Shown here piece by piece: positions 14,685 to 22,592 of a stretch of DNA of 37,571 bases; the stretch's first letter is position 1; each line of letters opens with the position of its first letter. This stretch comes from Streptomyces anandii JCM 4720. GTDB taxonomy: Bacteria > Actinomycetota > Actinomycetes > Streptomycetales > Streptomycetaceae. The translations under genes were made by a program, and so were the position numbers. The notes below the pieces were generated by a model that made no database searches, had not been told where the DNA came from, and saw only the letters and a list, made by a program, of their open reading frames with translations. The stretch covers positions 2,910 through 40,480 of the forward strand of contig NZ_BMVJ01000019.1 in assembly GCF_014650655.1 (NCBI RefSeq), written 5' to 3'.

Positions 14685-14706
14685 GACCAAGCCGTAGGGG
14701 GTTGCC

Positions 14707-15225
14707 GTGTTCGCGAAGCCGGTACGGGGTCGTACGACCGCGGACGCCGAGGGCGATGTGGTGGTCCTGCTCATCGGGATGCGGATCAACCACTTCTGGG
14801 CGGTGCACCAGTGGCTGCCGGTCATGATGGCGATGCCCCGCATGCTGAGGGAGCTCGCGCGCGACCGCGGCCGCGGTCTGCTGGGGTACGTACTGCTGAC
14901 GGCCTCGCCGCGGACGTACTACGTCGTCCAGTACTGGGAGTCCAAGGAGAAGCTGTACGCCTACGCGGCGTCGCCCGACATGTTCCACCACCGGGTCTGG
15001 GCCCTGATCAACCGCAGGGAGCGGGAGGGGAAGGTGCGCGGCCACGTGGGCCTGTGGCACGAGGCGTACGTGGTGCCCGAGGGGTCGTACGAGTCGATCT
15101 ACGCCGACATGCCGGCCTTCGGCCTCGCGGCGGCCCACGGACAGGTGCCGGTCGAGCGCCGGGGACGGGCCGCCAAGGACCGCTTCGCGCACCGGTCGGC
15201 GAAGGCGGCGCGGGAGGCGAACTGA
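14707..15225 (+). CDS. DUF4188-family protein
   Basis: This 172-residue protein matches the DUF4188 family. Characteristic segments are VVVLLIGMRINHFWAVHQW, VVQYWESKEKLYAYA and HRVWALINRRER, followed by a His-rich GLWHEAYVVPEGSYESIYADMP. The fold is expected to be a ferredoxin-like alpha/beta barrel akin to small haem-binding or monooxygenase-type proteins; no activity is established. The GTG at 14707 has AGGGGG 6 bases upstream. It is divergent from the MerR-type gene and probably its target, suggesting a response to a small organic effector. The C-terminal ~40 residues are basic and probably disordered. Confidence 0.85.
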   Translation: MFAKPVRGRTTADAEGDVVVLLIGMRINHFWAVHQWLPVMMAMPRMLRELARDRGRGLLGYVLLTASPRTYYVVQYWESKEKLYAYAASPDMFHHRVWALINRREREGKVRGHVGLWHEAYVVPEGSYESIYADMPAFGLAAAHGQVPVERRGRAAKDRFAHRSAKAAREAN

Positions 15226-15251
15226 CCCCGGAGCCGGGGGGAGGGGGAGCG

Positions 15252-15289
15252 GGGGAGGGCCTGCCGCGGCGTTGAGGCGGACCCTCCCC
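15252..15289. terminator. Possible terminator between DUF4188 gene and ndgR
   Basis: An imperfect hairpin (ggggagggcc at 15252-15261 with ggaccctcccc at 15279-15289, one bulged A) lies between the convergent stops. It is weaker than the other terminators here. Confidence 0.4.
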
Positions 15290-15305
15290 GGTGACGTGTG
15301 CCCGG

Positions 15306-16022
15306 TCAGCCCGAGCGGCGCAGCGCCTCGGAGAGGCGGGCGGCGGCGTCGATGACCGCCTGGGCGTGCATCCGGCCCGGGTGGCGCGTCAGGCGCTCGA
15401 TGGGGCCGGAGACCGAGACGGCGGCCACCACGCGGTTGGAGGGACCGCGCACGGGCGCGGAGACGGACGCGACGCCCGGCTCGCGCTCGCCGATCGACTG
15501 GGCCCAGCCGCGCCGGCGCACGCCCGACAGCGCCGTCGCCGTGAAACGGGCGCCCTGCAGTCCGCGGTGCAGGCGCTCCGGCTCCTCCCAGGCCATCAGG
15601 ACCTGCGCCGAGGAGCCCGCCTTCATGGTCAGCGTGGAGCCCACCGGGACCGTGTCCCGCAGGCCGGACAGGCGCTCCGCCGCCGCCACGCAGATGCGCA
15701 TGTCGCCCTGGCGGCGGTAGAGCTGCGCGCTCTCGCCGGTGACGTCGCGGAGGTGGGTGAGCACCGGGCCGGCGGTGGCGAGCAGACGGTCCTCGCCCGC
15801 GGCCGCGGCCAGTTCCGCCAGGCGAGGGCCGAGAATGAACCGGCCCTGCATGTCGCGCGCGACCATGCGGTGGTGTTCCAGGGCCACGGCCAGCCGGTGG
15901 GCCGTGGGTCGTGCCAGTCCGGTGGCCGCGACCAGACCCGCGAGGGTGGCCGGACCGGACTCCAGGGCGCTCAGGACAAGGGCTGCCTTGTCCAGGACGC
16001 CGACGCCGCTACTGTTGTCCAT
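15306..16022 (-). CDS. ndgR: IclR-family regulator of amino-acid metabolism (NdgR)
   Basis: This 238-residue IclR-family protein begins [20 protein letters not shown] and has the winged helix in [20 protein letters not shown], followed by the IclR effector-binding domain ([34 protein letters not shown]). Sequence and position match NdgR/AreB of Streptomyces, which controls leucine biosynthesis and other amino-acid-dependent growth and antibiotic traits. The ATG at 16022 gives the length I recall for NdgR; the frame stays open upstream, but that region holds the promoter. A -10/-35 pair at 16029-16057 places transcription start close to the ATG, so the mRNA may be leaderless. It is divergent from leuCD. 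Confidence 0.93.
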   Translation of the reverse strand: MDNSSGVGVLDKAALVLSALESGPATLAGLVAATGLARPTAHRLAVALEHHRMVARDMQGRFILGPRLAELAAAAGEDRLLATAGPVLTHLRDVTGESAQLYRRQGDMRICVAAAERLSGLRDTVPVGSTLTMKAGSSAQVLMAWEEPERLHRGLQGARFTATALSGVRRRGWAQSIGEREPGVASVSAPVRGPSNRVVAAVSVSGPIERLTRHPGRMHAQAVIDAAARLSEALRRSG

Positions 16023-16028
16023 GCAACG

Positions 16029-16075
16029 ATACTTGCGTCTCACTCTGTGAAACGCAAGTTCAATTTTCCGTGGAA
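16029..16075. promoter_or_regulatory. ndgR promoter and NdgR-type operator region
   Basis: A 29-base near-perfect palindrome occupies 16031-16059: outer arms ACTTGCGT and ACGCAAGT, inner arms TCAC and GTGA, and a 3-base centre. On the minus strand a TTGCGT -35 (16057-16052) and AAGTAT -10 (16034-16029) are 17 bases apart and largely coincide with the arms. A second small symmetrical element TTCC-GT-GGAA lies at 16066-16075. Together they suggest NdgR autoregulation and control of leuCD. Confidence 0.65.
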
Positions 16076-16210
16076 CACGCCACCCTTGAAGACACAACGG
16101 CTCGTGGACCGGCGGGCCGGCGGCGGCTGCCCGGCTGGGGGGTTCGGGCTCCGCTCCTCAAGATCTCTAGTTGGGCCGGCGCGCTGTCGCGTTCGGCCGG
16201 AGGGAAAGCG

Positions 16211-17638
16211 ATGGGTAGGACACTCGCGGAGAAGGTCTGGGACGACCACGTCGTCCGGCGCGCCGAGGGCGAGCCCGACCTCCTCTTCATCGATCTGCAC
16301 CTGCTGCACGAGGTGACCAGCCCCCAGGCCTTCGACGGCCTCCGCAAGAGCGGGCGCGGTGTGCGCCGGCTCGACCTGACCATCGCCACCGAGGATCACA
16401 ACACCCCGACCCTCGACATCGACAAGCCCATCGCGGACCCGGTCTCCCGCGCCCAGCTCGAGACGCTGCGCAAGAACTGCGCGGACTTCGGTGTCCGGCT
16501 GCACCCGCTGGGCGACGTCGAGCAGGGCGTCGTGCACGTGGTCGGCCCCCAGCTGGGCCTGACCCAGCCCGGTACCACCGTCGTCTGCGGCGACTCGCAC
16601 ACCTCCACGCACGGCGCCTTCGGCGCGCTGGCGTTCGGCATCGGCACCTCCCAGGTCGAGCACGTGCTGGCCACCCAGACGCTGCCGATGGCCCGCCCGA
16701 AGACCATGGCGATCACGGTCGACGGCGAGCTGCCCGAGGGCGTCACCGCCAAGGACCTGATCCTGGCGATCATCGCCAGGATCGGTACGGGCGGCGGCCA
16801 GGGCTACGTCCTGGAGTACCGCGGCTCCGCCATCGAGAAGCTCTCGATGGAGGCCCGCATGACCATCTGCAACATGTCGATCGAGGCCGGCGCCCGCGCG
16901 GGCATGATCGCCCCCGACGAGACCACCTTCGCCTATCTCAAGGGCCGCCCGCACGCCCCCGAGGGCGAGGACTGGGACGCGGCGGTCGAGTACTGGAGGA
17001 CGCTGCACACCGACGACGACGCCGAGTTCGACGCCGAGGTCGTCATCGACGCCGCCGCGCTGGCCCCGTTCGTCACCTGGGGCACCAACCCCGGCCAGGG
17101 CGCGCCGCTTTCGGCGTCCGTCCCCGACCCGGCTTCGTACGAAGACGCTTCGGAGCGCCTGGCCGCCGAAAAGGCCCTGGAATACATGGGGTTGGAGGCC
17201 GGCCAGCCGCTGCGCTCCATCCAGGTGGACACCGTCTTCGTAGGCTCCTGCACCAACGGCCGCATCGAGGACCTGCGTGCCGCCGCTGACCTGCTGCGGG
17301 GCCGCAAAGTCGCCGACGGCGTACGGATGCTGGTCGTGCCCGGCTCCGCGCGGGTGGGCCTGCAGGCCGTCTCCGAGGGCCTGGACGTGGTCTTCAAGGA
17401 GGCCGGCGCCGAATGGCGGCACGCGGGCTGCTCGATGTGCCTGGGCATGAACCCCGACCAGCTGGCCCCCGGCGAGCGCTCCGCCTCCACCTCCAACCGC
17501 AACTTCGAGGGCAGGCAGGGCAAGGGCGGCCGCACCCATCTGGTGTCGCCGCAGGTCGCCGCCGCCACGGCGGTCCTCGGTCACCTGGCCTCCCCGGCCG
17601 ACCTGTCCGCCGACGCCCCCACGCCCGCTGGAGTCTGA
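16211..17638 (+). CDS. leuC: 3-isopropylmalate dehydratase large subunit
   Basis: This 475-residue protein is the catalytic, [4Fe-4S]-binding subunit of isopropylmalate isomerase, which converts 2- to 3-isopropylmalate in leucine synthesis. Aconitase-family hallmarks are [31 protein letters not shown], the first cluster cysteine in [13 protein letters not shown], and the Cys pair in [32 protein letters not shown] is the usual C-terminal signature. The ATG at 16211 is preceded by GGAGG. The ~150 bases before it hold the NdgR-type palindrome; I saw no Leu-codon leader peptide. leuD follows after 6 bases. Confidence 0.97.
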   Translation: MGRTLAEKVWDDHVVRRAEGEPDLLFIDLHLLHEVTSPQAFDGLRKSGRGVRRLDLTIATEDHNTPTLDIDKPIADPVSRAQLETLRKNCADFGVRLHPLGDVEQGVVHVVGPQLGLTQPGTTVVCGDSHTSTHGAFGALAFGIGTSQVEHVLATQTLPMARPKTMAITVDGELPEGVTAKDLILAIIARIGTGGGQGYVLEYRGSAIEKLSMEARMTICNMSIEAGARAGMIAPDETTFAYLKGRPHAPEGEDWDAAVEYWRTLHTDDDAEFDAEVVIDAAALAPFVTWGTNPGQGAPLSASVPDPASYEDASERLAAEKALEYMGLEAGQPLRSIQVDTVFVGSCTNGRIEDLRAAADLLRGRKVADGVRMLVVPGSARVGLQAVSEGLDVVFKEAGAEWRHAGCSMCLGMNPDQLAPGERSASTSNRNFEGRQGKGGRTHLVSPQVAAATAVLGHLASPADLSADAPTPAGV

Positions 17639-17644
17639 GAGATC

Positions 17645-18238
17645 ATGGAAGCCTTCACCACCCACACCGGCCGGGCCGTCCCGCTGCGCCGCAGCAACGT
17701 CGACACCGACCAGATCATCCCCGCCCACTGGCTCAAGAAGGTCACGCGTGACGGGTTCGAGGACGGGCTGTTCGAGGCCTGGCGCAAGGACCCCGAGTTC
17801 GTGCTCAACCGCCCGGAGCGGCAGGGCGCCACGGTCCTGGTGGCCGGCCCCGACTTCGGCACCGGCTCCTCCCGCGAGCACGCCGTCTGGGCGCTGCAGA
17901 ACTACGGCTTCAAGGCCGTGATCTCCGCGCGCTTCGCGGACATCTTCCGGGGCAACTCGCTGAAGAACGGCCTGCTCACGGTGGTCCTCGACCAGAAGAT
18001 CGTGGACGCGCTGTGGGAGCTCACCGAGAAGGACCCGCAGGCCGAGGTGACCGTCGACCTGGAGGCCCGCGAGGTGCGCGCCGCGGGCATCACCGCCTCC
18101 TTCGAGCTGGACGAGAACTCCCGCTGGCGGCTGCTGAACGGGCTGGACGACATCTCCATCACCCTCCGGAACGAGGCCGACATCGCCGCGTACGAGGCCG
18201 GGCGCCCGTCCTTCAAGCCCCGCACCCTGCAGGCCTGA
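17645..18238 (+). CDS. leuD: 3-isopropylmalate dehydratase small subunit
   Basis: This 197-residue subunit is the aconitase swivel domain that completes the LeuC active site. Typical segments are [14 protein letters not shown] near the N-terminus, [17 protein letters not shown] with the substrate-binding Ser/Arg loop, and [19 protein letters not shown]. Length and motifs are normal for the family. It starts at ATG 17645, 6 bases after the leuC stop, so the subunits are made in step. A classic terminator follows 45 bases downstream. Confidence 0.97.
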   Translation: MEAFTTHTGRAVPLRRSNVDTDQIIPAHWLKKVTRDGFEDGLFEAWRKDPEFVLNRPERQGATVLVAGPDFGTGSSREHAVWALQNYGFKAVISARFADIFRGNSLKNGLLTVVLDQKIVDALWELTEKDPQAEVTVDLEAREVRAAGITASFELDENSRWRLLNGLDDISITLRNEADIAAYEAGRPSFKPRTLQA

Positions 18239-18283
18239 TCCACTCGGCCGGAGGCAGTCGAGTTTCGGCCACCGAGAAGTGCC

Positions 18284-18326
18284 GCCGTACCCCCGATCAC
18301 CCCGATCGGGGGTACGGCCTTTTTTT
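18284..18326 (+). terminator. Intrinsic terminator of leuCD
   Basis: A perfect 15-base stem (18284-18298 and 18304-18318) with a 5-base loop is followed by a run of seven T (18320-18326). It is the most canonical rho-independent terminator in the window. Confidence 0.95.
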
Positions 18327-18502
18327 GGCCCCGGGACTCCGGTGCGCCGCCGTGCGTGAGGCCAACTGCCCAGGTTAGGAAGGTTGTTGCCGGGGCACCC
18401 GCGTCCTTGGGACCCGGTCGGCGGATGTCTCAGGAAGGCGGTCCACGGCGGCAGTTGCCCCCAGCGCAGGCGACAACTCGCCCCAGATGGCACAATCTGT
18501 GC

Positions 18503-18733
18503 ATGGACAACGACGGCCAACTCGAGCTCTATACGGCGGTCGCGGCCCAACTGAAGGAAGCGCACGCAAGAGTGCGCGCACTGCAAGTCCCGGAGGGCGT
18601 ACGGATGGCGCTGACCCGGAAGCTGCTGGTCATTACGGCCGCGGCCAAGCACGATCTCGCCGGTGCGACAAGGCGTCTGGAGCGGTTCACGGCAGACCTC
18701 GACGAGGGCCGAATCCCCGGTGAGGAAGGCTGA
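18503..18733 (+). CDS. Small conserved-looking helical protein, unknown function
   Basis: This 76-residue protein has no recognised domain. It looks entirely helical, with amphipathic stretches (LELYTAVAAQLKEAHARVRAL and LLVITAAAKHDLAGATRRLERF) and an acidic tail. It carries no signal peptide or cysteine. No ribosome binding site precedes the ATG at 18503, but CACAATCT ends 5 bases before it and could be a -10 box, so the mRNA may be leaderless. It sits between the leuD terminator and the hupS promoter and, from memory, a gene of this size is conserved next to hupS in other Streptomyces. Function cannot be inferred. Confidence 0.75.
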   Translation: MDNDGQLELYTAVAAQLKEAHARVRALQVPEGVRMALTRKLLVITAAAKHDLAGATRRLERFTADLDEGRIPGEEG

Positions 18734-18789
18734 ACAGCCCGAGACCGTCGAGTCCGTTGCGGCACAAGGGTGATTAGCCCGTTTCGTGT

Positions 18790-18818
18790 TTGATTTGCGG
18801 TATATATCTGCCTAACGT
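18790..18818 (+). promoter_or_regulatory. Promoter of hupS
   Basis: TTGATT (18790-18795) and TAACGT (18813-18818) are separated by 17 bases, close to the housekeeping consensus. The AT-rich spacer contains tatatat. Transcription would start near 18825, leaving a ~45-base leader before the hupS GTG. Confidence 0.65.
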
Positions 18819-18869
18819 GCGAAAAAGCCTGAACACTTTCGTTCCGGCGAGGTCTCCGAAGGGGAAGAC

Positions 18870-19505
18870 GTGAACAAGGCGCAGCTCGTAGAAGCGATTG
18901 CCGACAAGATGGGCGGCCGCCAGCAGGCCGCCGATGCCGTCGACGCCGTCCTGGACGCCATCGTCCGCGCGGTCGTCGGGGGCGACCGGGTCTCGGTCAC
19001 CGGCTTCGGGTCCTTCGAGAAGGTGGACCGTCCCGCCCGCTACGCCCGCAACCCGCAGACGGGTGAGCGGGTGCGGGTCAAGAAGACCTCCGTCCCCCGC
19101 TTCCGCGCCGGCCAGGGCTTCAAGGACCTGGTGAGCGGCTCGAAGAAGCTCCCCAAGAACGACATCGCGGTCAAGAAGGCCCCCAAGGGCAGCCTGTCCG
19201 GCCCGCCCGCCACGATCGCCAAGGCGGTCGGCAAGAAGGCCGCGGCGAAGAAGACCACCGCGGCGGCGAAGAAGACGGCCGCGAAGAAGACCACCACGGC
19301 GAAGAAGACCACCGCCAAGAAGACGGCGCCGACCAAGAAGACCACGGCCGCCGCGAAGAAGACCACGGCCACCAAGGCGACCGCCAAGAAGACCGCGGCC
19401 AAGAAGGCCCCGGCGAAGAAGGCGACCGCCAAGAAGGCCCCGGCCAAGAAGTCGACCGCCCGCAAGACCACCGCGAAGAAGACCACCGCGCGCGCCGGCA
19501 AGTAG
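18870..19505 (+). CDS. hupS: HU-family nucleoid protein with Lys/Ala-rich tail (HupS)
   Basis: This 211-residue chromosomal protein has two parts. Residues 1-~92 are a standard HU domain: MNKAQLVEAIADKMGGRQQA, VTGFGSFEKVDRPAR and the DNA-embracing arm RNPQTGERVRVKKTSVPRF. Residues ~105-211 are a histone-H1-like tail of Lys, Ala and Thr with repeated AKKTT and AKKA units. In Streptomyces this form, HupS, binds DNA non-specifically and helps compact spore nucleoids; the tail increases DNA binding. The start is GTG at 18870, with AAGGGGA upstream. It has its own promoter and is followed by a hairpin terminator, so it is monocistronic. The repeat-rich tail DNA is prone to length variation. Confidence 0.96.
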   Translation: MNKAQLVEAIADKMGGRQQAADAVDAVLDAIVRAVVGGDRVSVTGFGSFEKVDRPARYARNPQTGERVRVKKTSVPRFRAGQGFKDLVSGSKKLPKNDIAVKKAPKGSLSGPPATIAKAVGKKAAAKKTTAAAKKTAAKKTTTAKKTTAKKTAPTKKTTAAAKKTTATKATAKKTAAKKAPAKKATAKKAPAKKSTARKTTAKKTTARAGK

Positions 19506-19535
19506 GTGCCGGCGGACACAGGGGTACTCACGCGC

Positions 19536-19565
19536 CGGGCCGGACTCCCTGGGGAGCCCGGCCCG
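19536..19565 (+). terminator. Terminator of hupS
   Basis: A 14-base stem with one A:C mismatch (19536-19549 and 19552-19565) lies 30 bases after the hupS stop. No U-tract is present. Confidence 0.65.
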
Positions 19566-19665
19566 CGGTGTGTCCGGGGGACCGCAAGGGCCCGCCCACC
19601 GGGTTCAGAACGTCACTGCCGGCCTCAGAAGGTCACTGCCGGACGGGCAGGATCTCCCGCCGGGT

Positions 19666-19869
19666 TCAGAAGGTCTGCAGCGTCACCAGAGTGACCCGCA
19701 GGCCGTCCCCCGAGCCCTCGGTCTCGATCCGCACCCGCTGCCCGGGCCGCAGCAGCCGCAGACCGCCCGCGTCGAACGCCGGCGCGTCGAAGGGCACCGG
19801 GGTGCCGTCGTCGAGCAGCACCTGCCCGCTGCGGCTGACGGGGTCGTACGTGTACGCGGTCGCCTGCAT
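19666..19869 (-). CDS. Small cold-shock-domain-like protein
   Basis: This 67-residue protein looks like a diverged OB-fold of the cold-shock type: SGQVLLDDGTPVPFDAPAF resembles the region around the DVFVHFSA motif, and LRLLRPGQRVRIETEG resembles the RTLKEGQRVEFEV strand. The aromatic RNP motifs are largely absent, so nucleic-acid binding is uncertain. It starts at ATG 19869, 9 bases after the cofC stop on the same strand, and was probably co-transcribed with it. Its link to F420 synthesis is only positional. Confidence 0.7.
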   Translation of the reverse strand: MQATAYTYDPVSRSGQVLLDDGTPVPFDAPAFDAGGLRLLRPGQRVRIETEGSGDGLRVTLVTLQTF

Positions 19870-19878
19870 GAGCGCAGC

Positions 19879-20517
19879 CTACTGCCCGGGGATCAGCAGC
19901 CGCGCGGCCGCAGCCGCCGTCCGCGGCCCCACCCCGAGGGCCAGCGCGGCCCGCAGATCCTCCCCGGTGTCCACGTCCTGGCGTACCGAATCCACCCCGG
20001 CGAGCCGCAGTTCCACCGCGCCCGAGGCCCGGTGGCGGGCCCGGGAGCCGGTGCCGAACGCCGGACGCAATTCACCGCCGGAGGTCGCGGCCAGCAGGGT
20101 CGTACCCGTTCCCGCCGCGTCCGCGAGAAAAGCGCGCGGGAATTGCGCGGCCGCTCGGAGAACTCTCGCCAATTCCATGGACCGCAGCGCGGGGAGATCG
20201 GCGTTCAGCGCCGCCACGGGACTTTCGGGACGCGACGCCCCGGCGTGTGCCGCGCCGTGCGCGAGGGCGGCGTTCAGGCCCGCCCGCGGCTCGTCCGCGA
20301 CGATCCGGGCGCCCAGCGCCGCCAGCTCCTCTCCGGCCAGCGCGTCGTCCGTGACGACCGCCACATCCCCGACCGCCGGGCAGGCCAGCGCGGCCGCCAC
20401 GGTGTCCTGGGCGAAGGCGAGGGCGAGGCCCGGCCGCACCCCGTCCCCCGCGGTGTCCGAGAGCCTGCTCTTGGCCCGGCTCAAGGGCTTCAGGGGGATG
20501 ACCAAGGTCCACTGCAC
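19879..20517 (-). CDS. cofC: 2-phospho-L-lactate guanylyltransferase (CofC/FbiD type)
   Basis: This 212-residue nucleotidyltransferase matches the CofC family, which activates phospholactate or phosphoenolpyruvate with GTP in coenzyme F420 synthesis. The N-terminus VQWTLVIPLKPLSRAKSRL carries the nucleotide-binding lysines, VAVVTDD and VAALNADLPAL hold the metal-binding acidic residues, and FGTGSRARHRASGA is the substrate loop. I choose the GTG at 20517 because AGGGA lies about 11 bases upstream and the conserved sequence begins there; the frame stays open further upstream into the promoter region. The gene diverges from the acyltransferase gene across 154 bases. The rest of the F420 pathway is not in the window. 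Confidence 0.9.
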   Translation of the reverse strand: MQWTLVIPLKPLSRAKSRLSDTAGDGVRPGLALAFAQDTVAAALACPAVGDVAVVTDDALAGEELAALGARIVADEPRAGLNAALAHGAAHAGASRPESPVAALNADLPALRSMELARVLRAAAQFPRAFLADAAGTGTTLLAATSGGELRPAFGTGSRARHRASGAVELRLAGVDSVRQDVDTGEDLRAALALGVGPRTAAAAARLLIPGQ

Positions 20518-20671
20518 GCGCGTTTCGTCCCTCTCTCGTCCCGGACATTCTCCCCCGGGCCATCGGGCGCCGCCGAGGCCGGGGCGTACGGTGTTCTCGA
20601 CAGACCGGCGGCATGGGGCGACACTTGTGCGGCCCCCGGCCCCGGGGGCAGTCCTAGAGGAAGGTGTCCGC

Positions 20672-21526
20672 GTGCCCCGCCGCAGAATCGGCTTCTGGTA
20701 CCGCTTCGCAGCGGTGATCTGCAAACCGCCGCTGGTGGTTCTGATCAAGCGGGACTGGCGCGGAATGGAGAACATTCCGGCCGACGGTGGATTTATCACC
20801 GCGGTGAACCACAATTCCCACGTCGACCCCTTCGCATACGCGCACTATCAGTACAACACCGGCCGCGTGCCGCGATTCCTCGCGAAGAGCGGGCTTTTCA
20901 AGCAGGGATTCGTGGGCGCCGCGATGCGCGGCACCGGGCAGATCCCCGTCTACCGCGAGAGCACGGACGCGCTCAGCGCCTTCCGCGCCGCCATCGACGC
21001 CGTGGAGCGCGGTGAGTGCGTCGCGTTCTACCCCGAGGGCACCCTCACCCGCGACCCCGACGGCTGGCCGATGACCGGCAAGACGGGCGCCGCGCGGGTC
21101 GCGCTGCAGACCAAGTGCCCGGTGATCCCGGTCGCCCAGTGGGGCGCCAACGAACTGCTGCCGCCGTACGCGAAGAAGCCCAGCCTCTTCCCGCGCAAGA
21201 CCCACCACGTGCTGGCGGGCCCGCCCGTGGACCTCTCCCGCTTCTACGACCGGGAGATGACCCCGGAGCTGCTCAAGGAGGCCACCGAGGTCATCATGGC
21301 GGCCATCACCCGCCAGCTGGAGCAGATCCGCGGCGAGAAGGCGCCCGCGGTGCCCTACGACCCGCGCCGTGAGCGGATCGAGCAGCGCCGCAGGACCGAG
21401 GCCCAGCACCGCGCCCGCGACCAGGGCGGGACGGCGGCCGTACAGGATCGGGGCGGGACGGCGGCGGCCGTACGGGAAGAGGGCGGGAGCGCGCCTGCCG
21501 TACAGGAAGAGGGGCAGGGCACGTGA
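20672..21526 (+). CDS. 1-acyl-sn-glycerol-3-phosphate acyltransferase (PlsC family)
   Basis: This 284-residue enzyme of the PlsC/LPLAT family transfers an acyl chain to lysophosphatidate in membrane phospholipid synthesis. The catalytic HX4D box is in VNHNSHVDPF and the phosphate-binding box is FYPEGTLTR; VPVAQWGAN is the fourth acyltransferase motif. The protein is membrane associated through an amphipathic N-terminus (RRRIGFWYRFAAVICKPPLVV). The last ~45 residues form a low-complexity tail encoded by tandem DNA repeats. GTG at 20672 has GAGGAAGG about 9 bases upstream. The stop overlaps the gpsA start by 4 bases (GTGA), joining two glycerophospholipid genes. Confidence 0.92.
   Translation: MPRRRIGFWYRFAAVICKPPLVVLIKRDWRGMENIPADGGFITAVNHNSHVDPFAYAHYQYNTGRVPRFLAKSGLFKQGFVGAAMRGTGQIPVYRESTDALSAFRAAIDAVERGECVAFYPEGTLTRDPDGWPMTGKTGAARVALQTKCPVIPVAQWGANELLPPYAKKPSLFPRKTHHVLAGPPVDLSRFYDREMTPELLKEATEVIMAAITRQLEQIRGEKAPAVPYDPRRERIEQRRRTEAQHRARDQGGTAAVQDRGGTAAAVREEGGSAPAVQEEGQGT
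21419..21519 (+). repeat. Tandem repeat encoding acyltransferase tail
   Basis: Units of 27 bases (21419-21445), 30 (21446-21475), 30 (21476-21505) and a partial 14 (21506-21519) follow each other. They encode DQGGTAAVQ, DRGGTAAAVR, EEGGSAPAVQ and EEGQG. All lengths keep the frame, so expansion or contraction would alter only the tail. Confidence 0.85.
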
Positions 21527-22533
21527 GCAAGCCGGTCAAGGCGGCCGTCTTCGGCACCGGATCGTGGGGAACCGCCTTCGGCATGGTCCTCGCCGACGCC
21601 GGCTGCGAGGTCACCCTCTGGGCCCGCCGCGCCGAACTCGCCGACGCGGTCAACTCCACCCGCACCAACCCCGACTACCTGCCCGGCGTCGAGCTCCCGG
21701 AGAGCCTCACGGCCACCGCGGACCCCGCCGAGGCCGCCCGCGACGCGGACTTCACCGTCCTCGCCATCCCCTCGCAGACCATGCGCGGCAACCTCGCCGA
21801 GTGGCTGCCCCTGCTCGCGCCGGACACGGTCCTCGTCTCCCTGATGAAGGGCGTCGAACTCGGCTCCGCGATGCGGATGAGCGAGGTGATCGAGGACGTC
21901 GCCAAGGTCGGGGCGGACCGGATCGCCGTGGTCACCGGGCCCAACCTCGCCCGCGAGATCGCCGCCCGCATGCCCGCCGCCGCCGTGGTGGCGTGCACCG
22001 ACGAGGCCGTCGCCCGGCGCCTCCAGGCCGCCTGCCACACGCCGTACTTCCGGCCGTACACCAACACCGACGTCGTCGGCTGCGAACTGGGCGGCGCGGT
22101 GAAGAACGTGATCGGGCTGGCCGTGGGCATCGCGGACGGCATGGGGCTCGGCGACAACGCCAAGGGCTCGCTCATCACGCGCGGACTCGCCGAGACCACC
22201 CGCCTCGGCATGGCGCTCGGCGCCGACCCGCTGACCTTCTCCGGACTCGCGGGCCTCGGCGACCTGGTGGCCACCTGCTCCTCGCCGCTGTCGCGCAACC
22301 ACACCTTCGGCACCAACCTCGGCAAGGGCATGACCCTCCAGGAGACCATCGCGGTCACCAAGCAGACCGCCGAGGGCGTCAAGTCCTGTGAGTCGGTGCT
22401 GGATCTGGCCCGCAGGCACGGCGTCGACATGCCCATCACCGAGACCGTCGTCGGCATCGTGCACGAGGGCAAGCCCCCGGTGGTAGCCCTCAAGGAGCTG
22501 ATGTCGCGCAGCGCGAAGCCGGAACGACGCTGA
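21523..22533 (+). CDS. gpsA: NAD(P)-dependent glycerol-3-phosphate dehydrogenase
   Basis: This 336-residue enzyme reduces dihydroxyacetone phosphate to sn-glycerol 3-phosphate, the backbone of phospholipids. The Rossmann fold starts with AVFGTGSWGTAFGMVL; the catalytic lysine lies in GCELGGAVKNVIGLAVGI and the C-terminal helical domain has GLGDLVATCSSPLSRNHTFG. All are typical of GpsA. The GTG start overlaps the acyltransferase stop by 4 bases, so supply of the backbone and its acylation are coupled. ddlA follows after 59 bases and probably has its own promoter. Confidence 0.96.
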   Translation: MSKPVKAAVFGTGSWGTAFGMVLADAGCEVTLWARRAELADAVNSTRTNPDYLPGVELPESLTATADPAEAARDADFTVLAIPSQTMRGNLAEWLPLLAPDTVLVSLMKGVELGSAMRMSEVIEDVAKVGADRIAVVTGPNLAREIAARMPAAAVVACTDEAVARRLQAACHTPYFRPYTNTDVVGCELGGAVKNVIGLAVGIADGMGLGDNAKGSLITRGLAETTRLGMALGADPLTFSGLAGLGDLVATCSSPLSRNHTFGTNLGKGMTLQETIAVTKQTAEGVKSCESVLDLARRHGVDMPITETVVGIVHEGKPPVVALKELMSRSAKPERR

Positions 22534-22553
22534 GCGACGCAGGCCCGCGGACG

Positions 22554-22583
22554 CTGTCTCGGGGCACTACCAACGGGTACTCT
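22554..22583 (+). promoter_or_regulatory. Possible ddlA promoter
   Basis: CTGTCT (22554-22559) and TACTCT (22578-22583) lie 18 bases apart. The -10 box ends 9 bases before the ddlA ATG, so a transcript from here would be leaderless or nearly so; no ribosome binding site is visible before that ATG. Confidence 0.35.
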
Positions 22584-22592
22584 CATCGCGAT

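Noticed and set aside
16040-18652. 870-codon minus frame opposite leuC and leuD.
   Set aside because: leuC and leuD are unmistakable; the opposite frame has shadow composition.
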